64,000 nucleotides of DNA from Candidatus Schekmanbacteria bacterium (GTDB lineage Bacteria > CSSED10-310 > JACPHN01), in assembly GCA_016188575.1 (NCBI GenBank), contig JACPHN010000124.1, positions 1 to 64,000 on the forward strand, in the 5' to 3' direction. The translations under genes and the position numbers were made by a program. Positions within the stretch are counted from its first letter, which is position 1, and each line of letters opens with the position of its first letter. Positions 16,182 to 24,020 of the stretch are shown one piece after another. Under the pieces are notes generated by a model. The model was not told the DNA's origin. It searched no databases and worked only from the letters and a program-made list of their open reading frames with translations.

Positions 16182-17450
16182 TCAGAGCGCCGCGGCGCCC
16201 GCCGTCGCCGGGACCGGATCACAGGCAAAAAGCGTGGCCATGAAGCCCGTCATTTCGCTCATCCCAAGATCGCCACGCGTCGCGCTCACCTCGTCGAAGG
16301 CTGTGACCCCGTCCGCGGGAATGCCGGGTCCGGCCGCAAGCACCGGCACCGGCCCTGCGAGGTGGTCCCCCGTAATGCTGCTCGTGCCGTGATCCGAGGC
16401 GATGCCGATGCGCAACGCTTCTCCCGCGCGGTCGAGAAAGCAGCCCAGGGCGACATCGATGCGCTCGATGAACTGCGCCTTCTGCACCGCGCGCCGGTCG
16501 TGCGCGCTGATGTCACAGCCTTTGATGTGCAACACGATGAGGTCGAAATCGTGGCTGTACTTGAGAGCGAGCGCGAATTTCGCGTCGAGGTCGGTGTCTA
16601 TGGTGCCGGTCATCGAGGCGTCGGAGAGCACGCGCATGCCGGCGAGCAGGCAGAGCCCGGCGACCGTTCGGTCGGCGCCAATTTCCAGTCCGCTTAGCGG
16701 TTTCCCGCATGCCGAGACCTGAGGCAGAGGTCGGTTCGTGCCGGCTCCCCGCGAGAGCAGGGCGTTGGCGGGGGGTAGGCCCCGGCGACGGCGCCATTCG
16801 TTCACGGGATGGCCGCGAAGCCGCTCGGCGGCCATGCGCTCGAAGCGGTCGATGACCTGTGCGGTGCGGCGTGCGGCAGGATCCTGTGGCGAGATCGGCC
16901 GCGGCGTAAGCCGCATCTCCTGGCTCCCGACTTGACGCGGGTCGCTGCCGAGCACGCGATCGGACAACCCCGGGCCGCGCAGCACCAGCGCCAGCCGATG
17001 GCCGGTGCACAGCGCGAGATCCACCGCGACATCGGGATCCGGCCGCAGGGTGCGAATGGCCTCCAGGAGCTCCTCTCTGCCCGTGTCAATGCGGCCCGCC
17101 CGACAATCCACGATCCGCCAATCATCGCTCACGCTGGCCCAGTTGCAGCGGAACGCGACATCGCCGGGGGCCATCGTCAGCCCCGCCCCGCGAGCCTCCA
17201 TCGATCCGCGCCCGATGGGGTAGCGATCGGGATCGTATCCGAGTACGGAAAGTGTGCCCGCGGCCGTATTTGGAGCGCCGGCTCCACCTCCCGGGCGCGC
17301 CAGACCGTTCCGTCCGCGCCGCGCCAGGTCGTCCATCGCGGGCGTCCTGGCAACTTGCAGCGGAGTCCGATTTCCGAGCGTCGGGTTGGGATGGTCGCCG
17401 ATCCCGTCGAGAATCAGCAGGACCGCCGCATGGAAACGTTTCCCAATCAT
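16182..17450 (-). CDS. apgM: 2,3-bisphosphoglycerate-independent phosphoglycerate mutase, archaeal type
   Basis: A 422-residue alkaline-phosphatase-superfamily enzyme of the ApgM group, interconverting 3- and 2-phosphoglycerate. Metal-binding motifs include LLILDGIGDHP near the start, LIVLHIKGCDISAHD, and GIASDHGTSS toward the end. ApgM proteins usually read PGSDVANLSLLGYDP around the nucleophile. Here the aligned stretch is PNTAAGTLSVLGYDP, placing Thr at the usual Ser position, which this superfamily tolerates. The gene overlaps the upstream 2-phosphoglycerate kinase by ATGA, so both enzymes act on 2-phosphoglycerate from one message. A role beyond central glycolysis, such as 2,3-bisphosphoglycerate metabolism, is possible. 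Confidence 0.85.
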   Translation of the reverse strand: MIGKRFHAAVLLILDGIGDHPNPTLGNRTPLQVARTPAMDDLARRGRNGLARPGGGAGAPNTAAGTLSVLGYDPDRYPIGRGSMEARGAGLTMAPGDVAFRCNWASVSDDWRIVDCRAGRIDTGREELLEAIRTLRPDPDVAVDLALCTGHRLALVLRGPGLSDRVLGSDPRQVGSQEMRLTPRPISPQDPAARRTAQVIDRFERMAAERLRGHPVNEWRRRRGLPPANALLSRGAGTNRPLPQVSACGKPLSGLEIGADRTVAGLCLLAGMRVLSDASMTGTIDTDLDAKFALALKYSHDFDLIVLHIKGCDISAHDRRAVQKAQFIERIDVALGCFLDRAGEALRIGIASDHGTSSITGDHLAGPVPVLAAGPGIPADGVTAFDEVSATRGDLGMSEMTGFMATLFACDPVPATAGAAAL

Positions 17451-18619
17451 CCCGTGTTACGTTTTACTTTTTCTTGTAAGCTGTGAATGACAGTATGTAC
17501 GAGCTCGTTTATCGCCGTATCAAAATCATCGTTATTGATGATATCCATATTGAGCTGATCCGCGACAGCGACAAAGTAGTCGTTGATCAGACGAATCCGA
17601 TGAAAATCGCTCAGCCCGCCAGGGTTCTGACGGACGCGGTGAGCCCGGGTTCGCCGCTGTAGTCGGGTGCGGTGCGTGACGCGGTCGGCCACGGACAGGA
17701 CCACGGGAATGTGATAGGCCTTGTCTTTCAGGTCCGGCCAGGCGAGCAGGGCCGGCACCAGGTGCACGCCTTCGATGATGAGATTCATGTTTTCCGCGAT
17801 GGCGCGCTCAACTACGGCGCGCACCCCGACACAGACCTTGGCGGCCTGATGAGTAAATCCGGCAAGAACGCGATCGGCCTCGCTGGAGCCGATGGTCGCG
17901 AACTCCTCCAGGCTCCCAGCATTGTACGAGGAGCTGTGCAGGGCCGGCAAGATCGCATCCGTAAACACGATGCGCATGATTTGGCGGATAATGTCCGTGC
18001 CGCTCACCTTCATGATCCCGAGCCGACTGGCGAGCTCGGTCGCGAGAGTAGACTTTCCAGTGCCCCCGGCGCCGCCGAGATAGATGATGACCGGCCGATC
18101 GAGGCGATCGATGCGCACGGCCAGATTGTAGTGCTCGGCCGCGTCCTTCCCGAACTGCTCGCGAATTCTCTCGAAGACCCGCTTGGAAAGCGTGTCAGCT
18201 TCGATCTCCAGAATCCCCTCCGCGCGCAGGGAAAGCTCGAAATCGCGCGCCATGGCGTATGCCTCGCTCGGGTCGATGCCTGCGCCGGTGATCGAGCGCG
18301 CCAGCAGGCCCTTGGAGAATGGCACGATAGCGCCCGCCGAGCGGATGCCGATCGTTTTTGGGGTGTCGGCGACGGTCTCGCGTAATCCTTGCAGCACGGG
18401 CGCGCCGTAGGCGGCGACGATCTCGTCGTCGACGATCTTGCGCAGCGCCGCGGTGGTGACCTTGTCGGTGTCGCGGAGGCGGTTGCGCACCGAGTTGGCG
18501 ATCCGATGCGCTTGCTCGAAGCTCATCCCGCGGGTCAGGAGAGAATGCGTGAGAATGCCGCGCATGAACGGCAGCTTCTGGTTGGCGTCGCAGACGACTT
18601 TGAGGCGGGCTTTGCTCAT
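17447..18619 (-). CDS. 2-phosphoglycerate kinase (ATP-cone plus P-loop kinase)
   Basis: A 390-residue protein that matches 2-phosphoglycerate kinases, which make 2,3-bisphosphoglycerate from 2-phosphoglycerate and ATP. The N-terminal region (about 5-95) looks like an ATP-cone regulatory domain (VCDANQKLPFMRGILTHSL). The kinase P-loop is YLGGAGGTGKSTLATELA (about 180-197), followed by VSGTDIIRQIMR and NLIIEGVHLVP. The enzyme is best known from methanogens, where its product leads to cyclic 2,3-diphosphoglycerate; no cyclase gene is seen here. The stop overlaps the apgM start by ATGA. It is transcribed divergently from the selenoprotein gene across about 210 bp. Confidence 0.85.
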   Translation of the reverse strand: MSKARLKVVCDANQKLPFMRGILTHSLLTRGMSFEQAHRIANSVRNRLRDTDKVTTAALRKIVDDEIVAAYGAPVLQGLRETVADTPKTIGIRSAGAIVPFSKGLLARSITGAGIDPSEAYAMARDFELSLRAEGILEIEADTLSKRVFERIREQFGKDAAEHYNLAVRIDRLDRPVIIYLGGAGGTGKSTLATELASRLGIMKVSGTDIIRQIMRIVFTDAILPALHSSSYNAGSLEEFATIGSSEADRVLAGFTHQAAKVCVGVRAVVERAIAENMNLIIEGVHLVPALLAWPDLKDKAYHIPVVLSVADRVTHRTRLQRRTRAHRVRQNPGGLSDFHRIRLINDYFVAVADQLNMDIINNDDFDTAINELVHTVIHSLQEKVKRNTG

Positions 18620-18752
18620 CGGTGGGGAAGGGGGTGGAAATGTGCCGGGGAGAGCGGGGAGAGCGAGAGGCTAGTGTTCCTGAGGGACGTTGTCAATCAC
18701 CGGTTGGTGCGGCCGCCGCGAACAGGCGGTGGCTCCAGGTGGGCGCGCCTCG

Positions 18753-18781
18753 TTGACACGGTGCAGACACACGGATAAGCT
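18753..18781 (+). promoter_or_regulatory. Sigma-70-type promoter for the selenoprotein gene
   Basis: TTGACA (18753-18758), a 17-bp spacer and TAAGCT (18776-18781) lie about 50 bp before the selenoprotein start. The -35 box is perfect and the -10 box partial. Confidence 0.55.
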
Positions 18782-18828
18782 ATTCTCGGTCGCTGCGCGC
18801 GATCGTGCAGTTTCTTTCAAGGAGACCA

Positions 18829-19065
18829 GTGGTGCACATTCAGCTCATTTTCTGCGCGGCCTGAAACTACGAGCCGCAGGCCGTCAGTTTGACGGAAAAG
18901 ATCCTCAAGAAGCTCAAACGAAAAATCAGCTCTCTCACGCTGGTGCCGGATGCCGGTGGCAAGTTCGAGCTGAGCGTTGACGGGGAGTTGATCTATAGCA
19001 AGTTGGGCACCGGGAAATTTCCGGAGGAGAGCGCGATACTGGCGCAACTCGAGAAGAGAGTCTAG
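18829..19065 (+). CDS. SelW/SelT/SelH (Rdx)-family selenoprotein with in-frame UGA
   Basis: Read through one UGA (18862-18864), this frame encodes 78 residues of a thioredoxin-like Rdx protein. The N terminus is IQLIFCAAU, giving the family redox motif CxxU (CxxC in Cys homologues) right after the first strand. It is followed by NYEPQAVSLTEKIL, then SLTLVPDAGGKFELSVDG and GELIYSKLGTGKFPEE, all hallmark family segments. The length matches full-size homologues. AAGGAG (18819-18824) precedes two GTG codons (18829, 18832); either may be the start. A hairpin suited to a bacterial SECIS lies just after the UGA. Standard gene callers miss the gene because of the UGA. It likely acts as a small oxidoreductase. 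Acylphosphatase follows 18 bp downstream. Confidence 0.85.
18881..18895 (+). promoter_or_regulatory. Candidate bacterial SECIS hairpin
   Basis: CCGTCA-GTT-TGACGG forms a perfect 6-bp stem with a loop beginning G-U. The loop begins 23 nt after the UGA, inside the coding sequence. This matches the described bacterial SECIS pattern: a short stem, a G among the first loop bases, and 16-37 nt from UGA to loop. It would bind SelB to insert selenocysteine. Confidence 0.7.
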
Positions 19066-19083
19066 GGCGAAGCAGGAGCGCGG

Positions 19084-19362
19084 TTGGTGGACAAGAGAGC
19101 GCACGTCGTTATTTCGGGACGGGTGCAGGGGGTGTTCTTCCGCGCCAGCACCGTGGAGGAAGCGAGGCGGCTCGGGTTACGGGGCTGGGTCCGTAACTTG
19201 GTTGATGGCCGGGTCGAGGCGCTCATCGACGGCGACGCCGCGGCGGTTGACCGCATGATCGAGTGGTGCCGGCAAGGCCCCGCGCTCGCGCGGGTCGACG
19301 AAGTCCACGTGAGCTGGGAAAGTCCGGGTGCGGAGCTATCCGGGTTTCGCGTGTATTACTGA
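19084..19362 (+). CDS. acyP: Acylphosphatase
   Basis: A 92-residue acylphosphatase, hydrolysing acyl phosphates such as acetyl- or bisphosphoglycerate-type mixed anhydrides. The phosphate-binding loop is [12 protein letters not shown] with the catalytic Arg, and the catalytic Asn lies in [19 protein letters not shown]. The C terminus GFRVYY is typical. An AGGAG box (19073-19077) serves TTG 19084 or GTG 19087. It follows the selenoprotein gene by 18 bp and probably shares its promoter. Confidence 0.9.
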   Translation: MVDKRAHVVISGRVQGVFFRASTVEEARRLGLRGWVRNLVDGRVEALIDGDAAAVDRMIEWCRQGPALARVDEVHVSWESPGAELSGFRVYY

Positions 19363-19453
19363 GGTGCGCGAGGCGAGCGGAGGGCGCGCGCGTGATCGGC
19401 CGCGCGACAAGCGGACCGGCCGCGACGCTCTCTTCCCAAGGAGCATTCCAATC

Positions 19454-19774
19454 ATGGGTTCACAGGGCCACCTCGCCGTGGCTGTGGTCATGGCGATTCA
19501 CGCCAGCGTCTTTGGCTGGCTCGCGGGGGCTCGCCGCAGGGACCTCAGAACGCTGATATTGGCCGTGGCGTTCGGGCTCTTGGCCGTATCGCAGCTTCTC
19601 CCGGTGATTTCGCCATCGGCGAGCATTTCGCACGTGGCTGCCGTCGTTGGCTGGCTGGGGCGCATCTTGCTCGGCATCAGCTTGACGATTCTCGGTGTGC
19701 GCCTCGTGCGTGCTCGTGCCGCTCGCAAACGGCCGGCGGAGCTTGCTCCCGGCGCTGTTGCCCCCGTTGCGTAG
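19454..19774 (+). CDS. Small membrane protein, unknown function
   Basis: A 106-residue hydrophobic protein with three likely membrane helices (about 5-24, 33-52 and 59-83) and a basic, Ala/Pro-rich tail. AAGGAG stands 10 bp before ATG 19454, which fixes the start; the same frame is open upstream but with poor composition. It follows acylphosphatase by about 90 bp. No family is recognised. Confidence 0.6.
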   Translation: MGSQGHLAVAVVMAIHASVFGWLAGARRRDLRTLILAVAFGLLAVSQLLPVISPSASISHVAAVVGWLGRILLGISLTILGVRLVRARAARKRPAELAPGAVAPVA

Positions 19775-19952
19775 GCCCACCGCGACGCGGAGATCGGCGG
19801 GAACCTCCCCAGTTGCCGAGCAATCGCTCGGCGAGGGGGATGCGTGCTCCTTCGGAGAGCGTGCCACCTGCTCTTCACAGTTGTGAGGTGAGGTGCGAAA
19901 TCCGTTGCGCATGCGCCAGCAAGAAATCGCTGGCCCATGCCACGTCTCTTCA

Positions 19953-19969
19953 TGGCATGGAACTTGCAT
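19953..19969 (+). promoter_or_regulatory. Sigma-54-type (-24/-12) promoter before the acyltransferase gene
   Basis: TGGCATG-GAAC-TTGCAT has the invariant GG and GC exactly 12 bp apart, matching the RpoN consensus TGGCACG-N4-TTGCW. It lies about 50 bp upstream of the acyltransferase ATG. Inverted CATGCCA/TGGCATG arms (from 19937) overlap it and might be a regulator site. Confidence 0.65.
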
Positions 19970-20018
19970 AGTAGTACGGCCGCGAGGACTGGTTGAAGGG
20001 TCAACAAGGAGTGTAGCC

Positions 20019-20906
20019 ATGCGTCTACCGACGCGAATTCTCTCGGCCATCTGGCTGAACATCACGGCACTCGTCGCTTTTGTGTTTTTTCGTGTTCTCA
20101 ATCACGTGGAAGTCCAGGGCCGGGAGCACATTCCATCGCGCAATAGAGTGATTGTGCTTGCCAACCACGTCAGCATGATCGACTCGTTCGCCATCGGCGT
20201 CGCTGCCTACTATCCCCGGGCCATGGTGCGCCCCTCCCTGTTCCCATGGCACCCGGCGGCGCTGGAGAACTTTTTTCAAGGCCGCCTGCTCGCGGTGCTG
20301 TCGACGCTTTGGCGCTGCATTCCCGTGCGCCGCGGCGAACGTGACTTTGGTGCTCTCACCGCCATGACCGAGCGGCTGCAGGAAGGGACCATGCTGCTTT
20401 TCCCCGAGGGGACGCGTACCCGCAGCGGGCGCCTTGGCATGGGGCGGCCGGGCGTGGGCAAGCTCCTTCACGACGTCCAGCCGATCGTCATCCCCGCGGC
20501 CCATACCGGCATGGAGGAGATACTTCCCGTCGGTGCGCGCTTCCCGCGGATCGGGAAGCGAGCGCGCATTGCTTTCGGAGCGCCGATCGACCTGTCCGAA
20601 TACTACGAGCTGCCCGCCGGAAAAGACACTTCGCAGCTCATCGTCAACCGCGTAATGGCGGAAATCGCGGTGCTGCGCGGCGCACTCTTGACGCCGAGCG
20701 GTGCCGGCTCCGGTGCGACCGCACCTCATGCAGCGGCGAGCCCGGTGGCGACGTCCCTCACTGCCACGGTCCGCGGTGCCCGGCGCAACGCGCCCTTGAC
20801 ACTGCCGACTTCCCCGGCTAAGGAGTATCCCAATACGGAAAGTGCAGCCCCGAATCTGAGTGGCTCACCGAATCATGGGATCGCCGGTAGGAGCAGTGAC
20901 CGCTAG
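20019..20906 (+). CDS. plsC: 1-acyl-sn-glycerol-3-phosphate acyltransferase (PlsC-like)
   Basis: The 295-residue enzyme transfers a second acyl chain to lysophosphatidic acid at the inner membrane, or acts on a related acceptor. A membrane segment lies at about 8-28. The acyltransferase blocks are NHVSMID (HX4D catalytic motif), FFQGRLLAVLSTLWRCIPVRRG, and LLFPEGTRTRSGRLG (FPEGTRS block). About 75 C-terminal residues are low-complexity and unrelated to the fold. AAGGAG precedes ATG 20019, and a sigma-54-type promoter sits upstream. The next gene starts one base after its stop, so the FHA and receiver proteins are co-expressed. Confidence 0.85.
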   Translation: MRLPTRILSAIWLNITALVAFVFFRVLNHVEVQGREHIPSRNRVIVLANHVSMIDSFAIGVAAYYPRAMVRPSLFPWHPAALENFFQGRLLAVLSTLWRCIPVRRGERDFGALTAMTERLQEGTMLLFPEGTRTRSGRLGMGRPGVGKLLHDVQPIVIPAAHTGMEEILPVGARFPRIGKRARIAFGAPIDLSEYYELPAGKDTSQLIVNRVMAEIAVLRGALLTPSGAGSGATAPHAAASPVATSLTATVRGARRNAPLTLPTSPAKEYPNTESAAPNLSGSPNHGIAGRSSDR

Positions 20907-21533
20907 TTGCACCAGATAACATGCCCCGGGTGCGGGTGGCGCGTGGACCCCGAGCTGCAGGACGCTACGCGGCGGCGGGGTTTGGTTGTCTGCCCGCAAT
21001 GCCGAATTTCGATCGCCATCGCCGGCTTTTCGGCAGACGCCGCGCCGGAACCGCCCGACATCCCTCCCGCAACGACGGATGATTTCAAGCGCACACTTGA
21101 GATCCACGACCTGCGGCCGGAAGTGCGCCCAGCGGTGACTCCCGGTCGTCTGGGAAAGGAGCCGTATCTGGATGATTCGATTCGCGCTTCGCTCCGCTTT
21201 GCCCAGAAGGGGCGTGTTTCTCGAATCGTCCCCATGAAAGTGCCGCGCTTCGTGATCGGGCGCGAAGATTGTGATCTGGTGGTGCGGGACCCCGAGGTTT
21301 CGCGCCGCCATGCCGTGATCGAAGCGTACGGGCGAGACTTCGTGCTGGTTGACCTGGGCAGCACCAATGGCACCCACGTCAACGGCGCTCTCGTCGACTC
21401 CTGCCGGCTGCAAAACGGGGACTGTATCAGGGTAGGGGAGCTCGAGGCGGTGTTTCGCATCGCCAGCCGAGACGACGAGCACGAAGACGGCGCCACGGGA
21501 ACCGCGCCCGCCCAACGGGACGAGGGGCGGTAG
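20907..21533 (+). CDS. Zinc-ribbon plus FHA-domain protein
   Basis: A 208-residue protein with a small zinc ribbon at the N terminus (Cys6, Cys9, Cys29, Cys32: CPGCG and CPQC) and an FHA domain at about 105-195. FHA hallmarks are FVIGREDCDLVVRDPEVSRRH and LVDLGSTNGTHVNG, which bind phosphothreonine peptides. The TTG start immediately follows the acyltransferase stop, and a GTG-started receiver gene follows 2 bp after its own stop. It probably reads a Ser/Thr-kinase signal; the large kinase at 45858 is one possible partner. Confidence 0.85.
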   Translation: MHQITCPGCGWRVDPELQDATRRRGLVVCPQCRISIAIAGFSADAAPEPPDIPPATTDDFKRTLEIHDLRPEVRPAVTPGRLGKEPYLDDSIRASLRFAQKGRVSRIVPMKVPRFVIGREDCDLVVRDPEVSRRHAVIEAYGRDFVLVDLGSTNGTHVNGALVDSCRLQNGDCIRVGELEAVFRIASRDDEHEDGATGTAPAQRDEGR

Positions 21534-21535
21534 AG

Positions 21536-22726
21536 GTGCGCATCCTGGTCATCGACGACTCATCTTTCCAGCGCAAGCGTCTGGCGGATGAGCTCACCAA
21601 GGGCGGACACGAGCCTTTTCTTGCGGAGAGCGGCGAGCAGGGCTTGCAGATGATGCGCAGCCATGCGCCTGAGGTCATCATTCTCGACCTGACGATGCCG
21701 GACATGGACGGACGCGATGTGCTCAGGGCCAAAAAAGCTGACCTGCGCATCGCCCGAATTCCCACGGTGCTGATCAGCTCGGATCCCGTCGAAGTCCACG
21801 TCGAGCAGGCGCTTACCCTGGGTGCCAACCTGGCTCTGCGCAAGCCGCTGAAGCCCGGAGAGGTTACCACCGCGGCGGAGCAAGTGGCGGAGCTCCTTCG
21901 CGCGCAAAAAGGACATGGCCGCGGCGCGGAGCTCGGAGGCGCCAAGGACCCGATTCTGTCGCACGAGGTGGTGTGCGCGGGGTGCGGCTGCCGTGAAGTG
22001 CCGTTCTACCGTCTCATGCCGCGCAGCCAGCTCATCAAGACCGATCCTTTTCTGGTGCCCGAATACGAACCTACTGGCGGCTACGGACCGAGCAACTTTC
22101 TTTGTCTCAGCGTTGCCGTGTGTCCGGAGTGCCTGGTCGCCTCCGAGCTCGAGGAGCATTTCGGCAAGCTGGATCAGGCCGTGCCACCCGATGTCGACCG
22201 CCTCGGGGATCGTTACGTCGAAGCGCTGAAGAAGGGCCGCCAGGAGCGGGCCACCCTCGCTGAGGCGCACCTCGGAAACGTCGTAGGCGCAGCGCTTCGT
22301 GAGGTCATCAACCGCCCGCGCACCCTCATGGCGGGGCTACTCTCCTATCGGCTCGCGGTCACTACTGCCCACGCTCGTTCCAAGTTCTCGACGGAAGATC
22401 AGAACTTCCGATTGGGCTCGTTCTACCTGAGGTCGGCGCGCTTGCTACGGGAGCTTGAACGGCCTGAGGACGAAAGTGGAGCCCTGCGCTCCGCTCTGGA
22501 ATTCTTCGAGCAATCCAACAGTCGCGTGCCGTCCGCCAAGACGAACTACGTGATGGCGCTCGTGCTCAGGCACTTTGGCGAGGAACGTCGCGCCCTGCAC
22601 TTTCTCACGGAGCTTCGAACCGACCGCGTCGATTTCGCCGAGAAGGCGACTCCGGAGGGCGTGAAGACGCTTCGACACTTCCAACGCCTGGCGACGAAGA
22701 TGTTCGAGGAGATCCGCTACGGATAA
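21536..22726 (+). CDS. Receiver domain fused to DUF2225-like zinc/helical module
   Basis: The 396-residue protein starts with a complete receiver domain: acidic pair at IDD, phosphoacceptor Asp in VIILDLTMPDMDG, Ser in VLISS, and Lys in ALRKPLKP. The remainder resembles DUF2225 proteins, with CAGCG and CPEC metal-ligand pairs around a YEPTGGYGPSNFLCLSV segment, followed by helical TPR-like sequence (NYVMALVLRHFGEERRALHFL). There is no DNA-binding output. GTG 21536 is 2 bp after the FHA stop. It is probably a protein-interaction effector in the same circuit as the FHA protein. Confidence 0.75.
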   Translation: MRILVIDDSSFQRKRLADELTKGGHEPFLAESGEQGLQMMRSHAPEVIILDLTMPDMDGRDVLRAKKADLRIARIPTVLISSDPVEVHVEQALTLGANLALRKPLKPGEVTTAAEQVAELLRAQKGHGRGAELGGAKDPILSHEVVCAGCGCREVPFYRLMPRSQLIKTDPFLVPEYEPTGGYGPSNFLCLSVAVCPECLVASELEEHFGKLDQAVPPDVDRLGDRYVEALKKGRQERATLAEAHLGNVVGAALREVINRPRTLMAGLLSYRLAVTTAHARSKFSTEDQNFRLGSFYLRSARLLRELERPEDESGALRSALEFFEQSNSRVPSAKTNYVMALVLRHFGEERRALHFLTELRTDRVDFAEKATPEGVKTLRHFQRLATKMFEEIRYG

Positions 22727-22756
22727 AAAAACACCGCGTCCCTCAGAACGCGGTGT
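22724..22756 (-). terminator. Rho-independent terminator after tRNA-Leu
   Basis: On the minus strand ACACCGCGT and ACGCGGTGT pair perfectly around an 8-nt loop and are followed by a run of seven T (22724-22730). It ends the tatC-tRNA transcript and lies in the 3' flank of the converging receiver gene. Confidence 0.85.
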
Positions 22757-22761
22757 CGCGA

Positions 22762-22845
22762 TGCCGAAGGGGAGACTTGAACTCCCACGAGCTTGCGCCC
22801 ACTAGACCCTGAACCTAGCGCGTCTGCCAGTTCCGCCACTTCGGC
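22762..22845 (-). tRNA. tRNA-Leu (anticodon CAG)
   Basis: The cloverleaf is visible: a 7-bp acceptor stem (GCCGAAG/CTTCGGC), a D-arm with GGCGGAACTGGCAGACGC, anticodon loop TTCAGGG (anticodon CAG), a class II long variable arm, and a T-arm with GTTCAAGTC. CCA is not encoded. It sits just downstream of tatC on the same strand. Confidence 0.92.
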
Positions 22846-22865
22846 CAAAACTGCTAGCAAGCATA

Positions 22866-23732
22866 CTACCGAGATGCTTGCTCGTCAAGACCCTCTCCCG
22901 ACTTGGGTGCGAACCACGTCGCCGCATAAATGCTGAGCTCATACAGCCCAATCAAGGGGACAGCCAGAGCAATCTGCGTCACCACGTCCGGTGGTGTCAA
23001 GATCGCGCCCACGATGAACGCTACCAGCACGAAATAGCGGCGAAATCTCTTGAGCGCCTCGGGCGTTACGATTTCCAGCCGTGTCAGCAGCACGAGCAGC
23101 ACGGGGAGGTCGAAAACAAGCCCAAATGCAAGAAGCAACTTCAGAAGAAATGAAAGCGTGCTGTCCATCGACAGCATGGGCGTGATCGGACCTTCCGCCA
23201 GCGATACAAAAAAGCGGATTCCCAGTGGAAAGACGAGGAAATAGCAGAACAGGCCGCCAAGAATGAAGAAACCGGCGGACGCGCCGACGAAAGGAAGCGC
23301 CAGGCGCCGCTCATTCTTGTAAAGACCCGGCGCTATGAAGAGCCACAGTTGGTAGAAGATCCACGGACACGCCAGGAAAATGCCCGCCACCAACCCGGTC
23401 TTCAAATACGTCACGAACGGCTCGATCGGACTAATGTACACGAGCCCGCTTTTTTGCGGATCGATCCCCGTGGCCTGCAGTTGCTCCACGACGGGAATCA
23501 GGACCAGCCGAAACAGCTCCTTCGAAAACAAGATTGTGATCGAAGAGGCGATTGCGGTACCCGCCAGCGATCGAAGCAGACATCGCCTGAGCTCCTCGAG
23601 ATGCTGCAAGAAGGACATCCGCCCCCCGAGGTCATCGTCAGCAGGCGGCTGTGTCGACGGAATCCGCTGCCTGGCTACCACCTCGTCTATCGGCGGCATG
23701 AGCGGTGGGGAATCGGATCCGCCGTCGCTCAT
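22866..23732 (-). CDS. tatC: Sec-independent translocase subunit TatC
   Basis: A 288-residue polytopic membrane protein with six predicted helices, the receptor core of the Tat pathway. The first cytoplasmic region shows MSFLQHLEELRRCLLRSL, the family signature that binds twin-arginine signals. PWIFYQLWLFIAPGLYKNERR gives the second conserved block, with the first periplasmic region between them. About 38 extra residues precede the core compared with usual TatC. Its ATG overlaps the stop of the tatB gene (ATGA). Confidence 0.93.
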   Translation of the reverse strand: MSDGGSDSPPLMPPIDEVVARQRIPSTQPPADDDLGGRMSFLQHLEELRRCLLRSLAGTAIASSITILFSKELFRLVLIPVVEQLQATGIDPQKSGLVYISPIEPFVTYLKTGLVAGIFLACPWIFYQLWLFIAPGLYKNERRLALPFVGASAGFFILGGLFCYFLVFPLGIRFFVSLAEGPITPMLSMDSTLSFLLKLLLAFGLVFDLPVLLVLLTRLEIVTPEALKRFRRYFVLVAFIVGAILTPPDVVTQIALAVPLIGLYELSIYAATWFAPKSGEGLDEQASR

Positions 23733-23974
23733 GCCTTCTTGTCCACATCAGGTGCGCCGGGTTCGGACAGCGCCGACTTGGCCTCGCCCGCGGTCCGCTC
23801 GACCTCTCGCACTTCCGCCTCCAGGCTGGAGCGGACCTGAGCCGCCGCTCGCCGGAATTCGGCCAACGATTTTCCAACCGTGCGCGCCACGTCAGGCAGC
23901 TTGCGTGGGCCGACGACCACCAGCGCCACGATCAGAATGACTACGATTTCCCAGATCCCAAGTCCGGGGAACAT
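23729..23974 (-). CDS. tatB: Tat translocase subunit TatA/TatB
   Basis: An 81-residue protein with one N-terminal membrane helix, GIWEIVVILIVALVVVGPRKLP, ending in the conserved GP-KLP hinge, and then an amphipathic and charged helix. It overlaps tatC by ATGA. TatA and TatB are hard to separate at this length; the helix ending EVREVERT and the Ser/Pro-rich tail slightly favour TatB. No second TatA-like gene is visible here. Confidence 0.8.
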   Translation of the reverse strand: MFPGLGIWEIVVILIVALVVVGPRKLPDVARTVGKSLAEFRRAAAQVRSSLEAEVREVERTAGEAKSALSEPGAPDVDKKA

Positions 23975-24020
23975 ACCCTCACCCGGCCTGTCGAGGCCGA
24001 TCCTTCCGCTTCGCGCGCGA

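Noticed and set aside
18862-18864. UGA as a real stop, making two tiny ORFs
   Set aside because: Sequence on both sides forms one complete Rdx protein with the UGA at the redox-Cys position and a SECIS-like hairpin after it.
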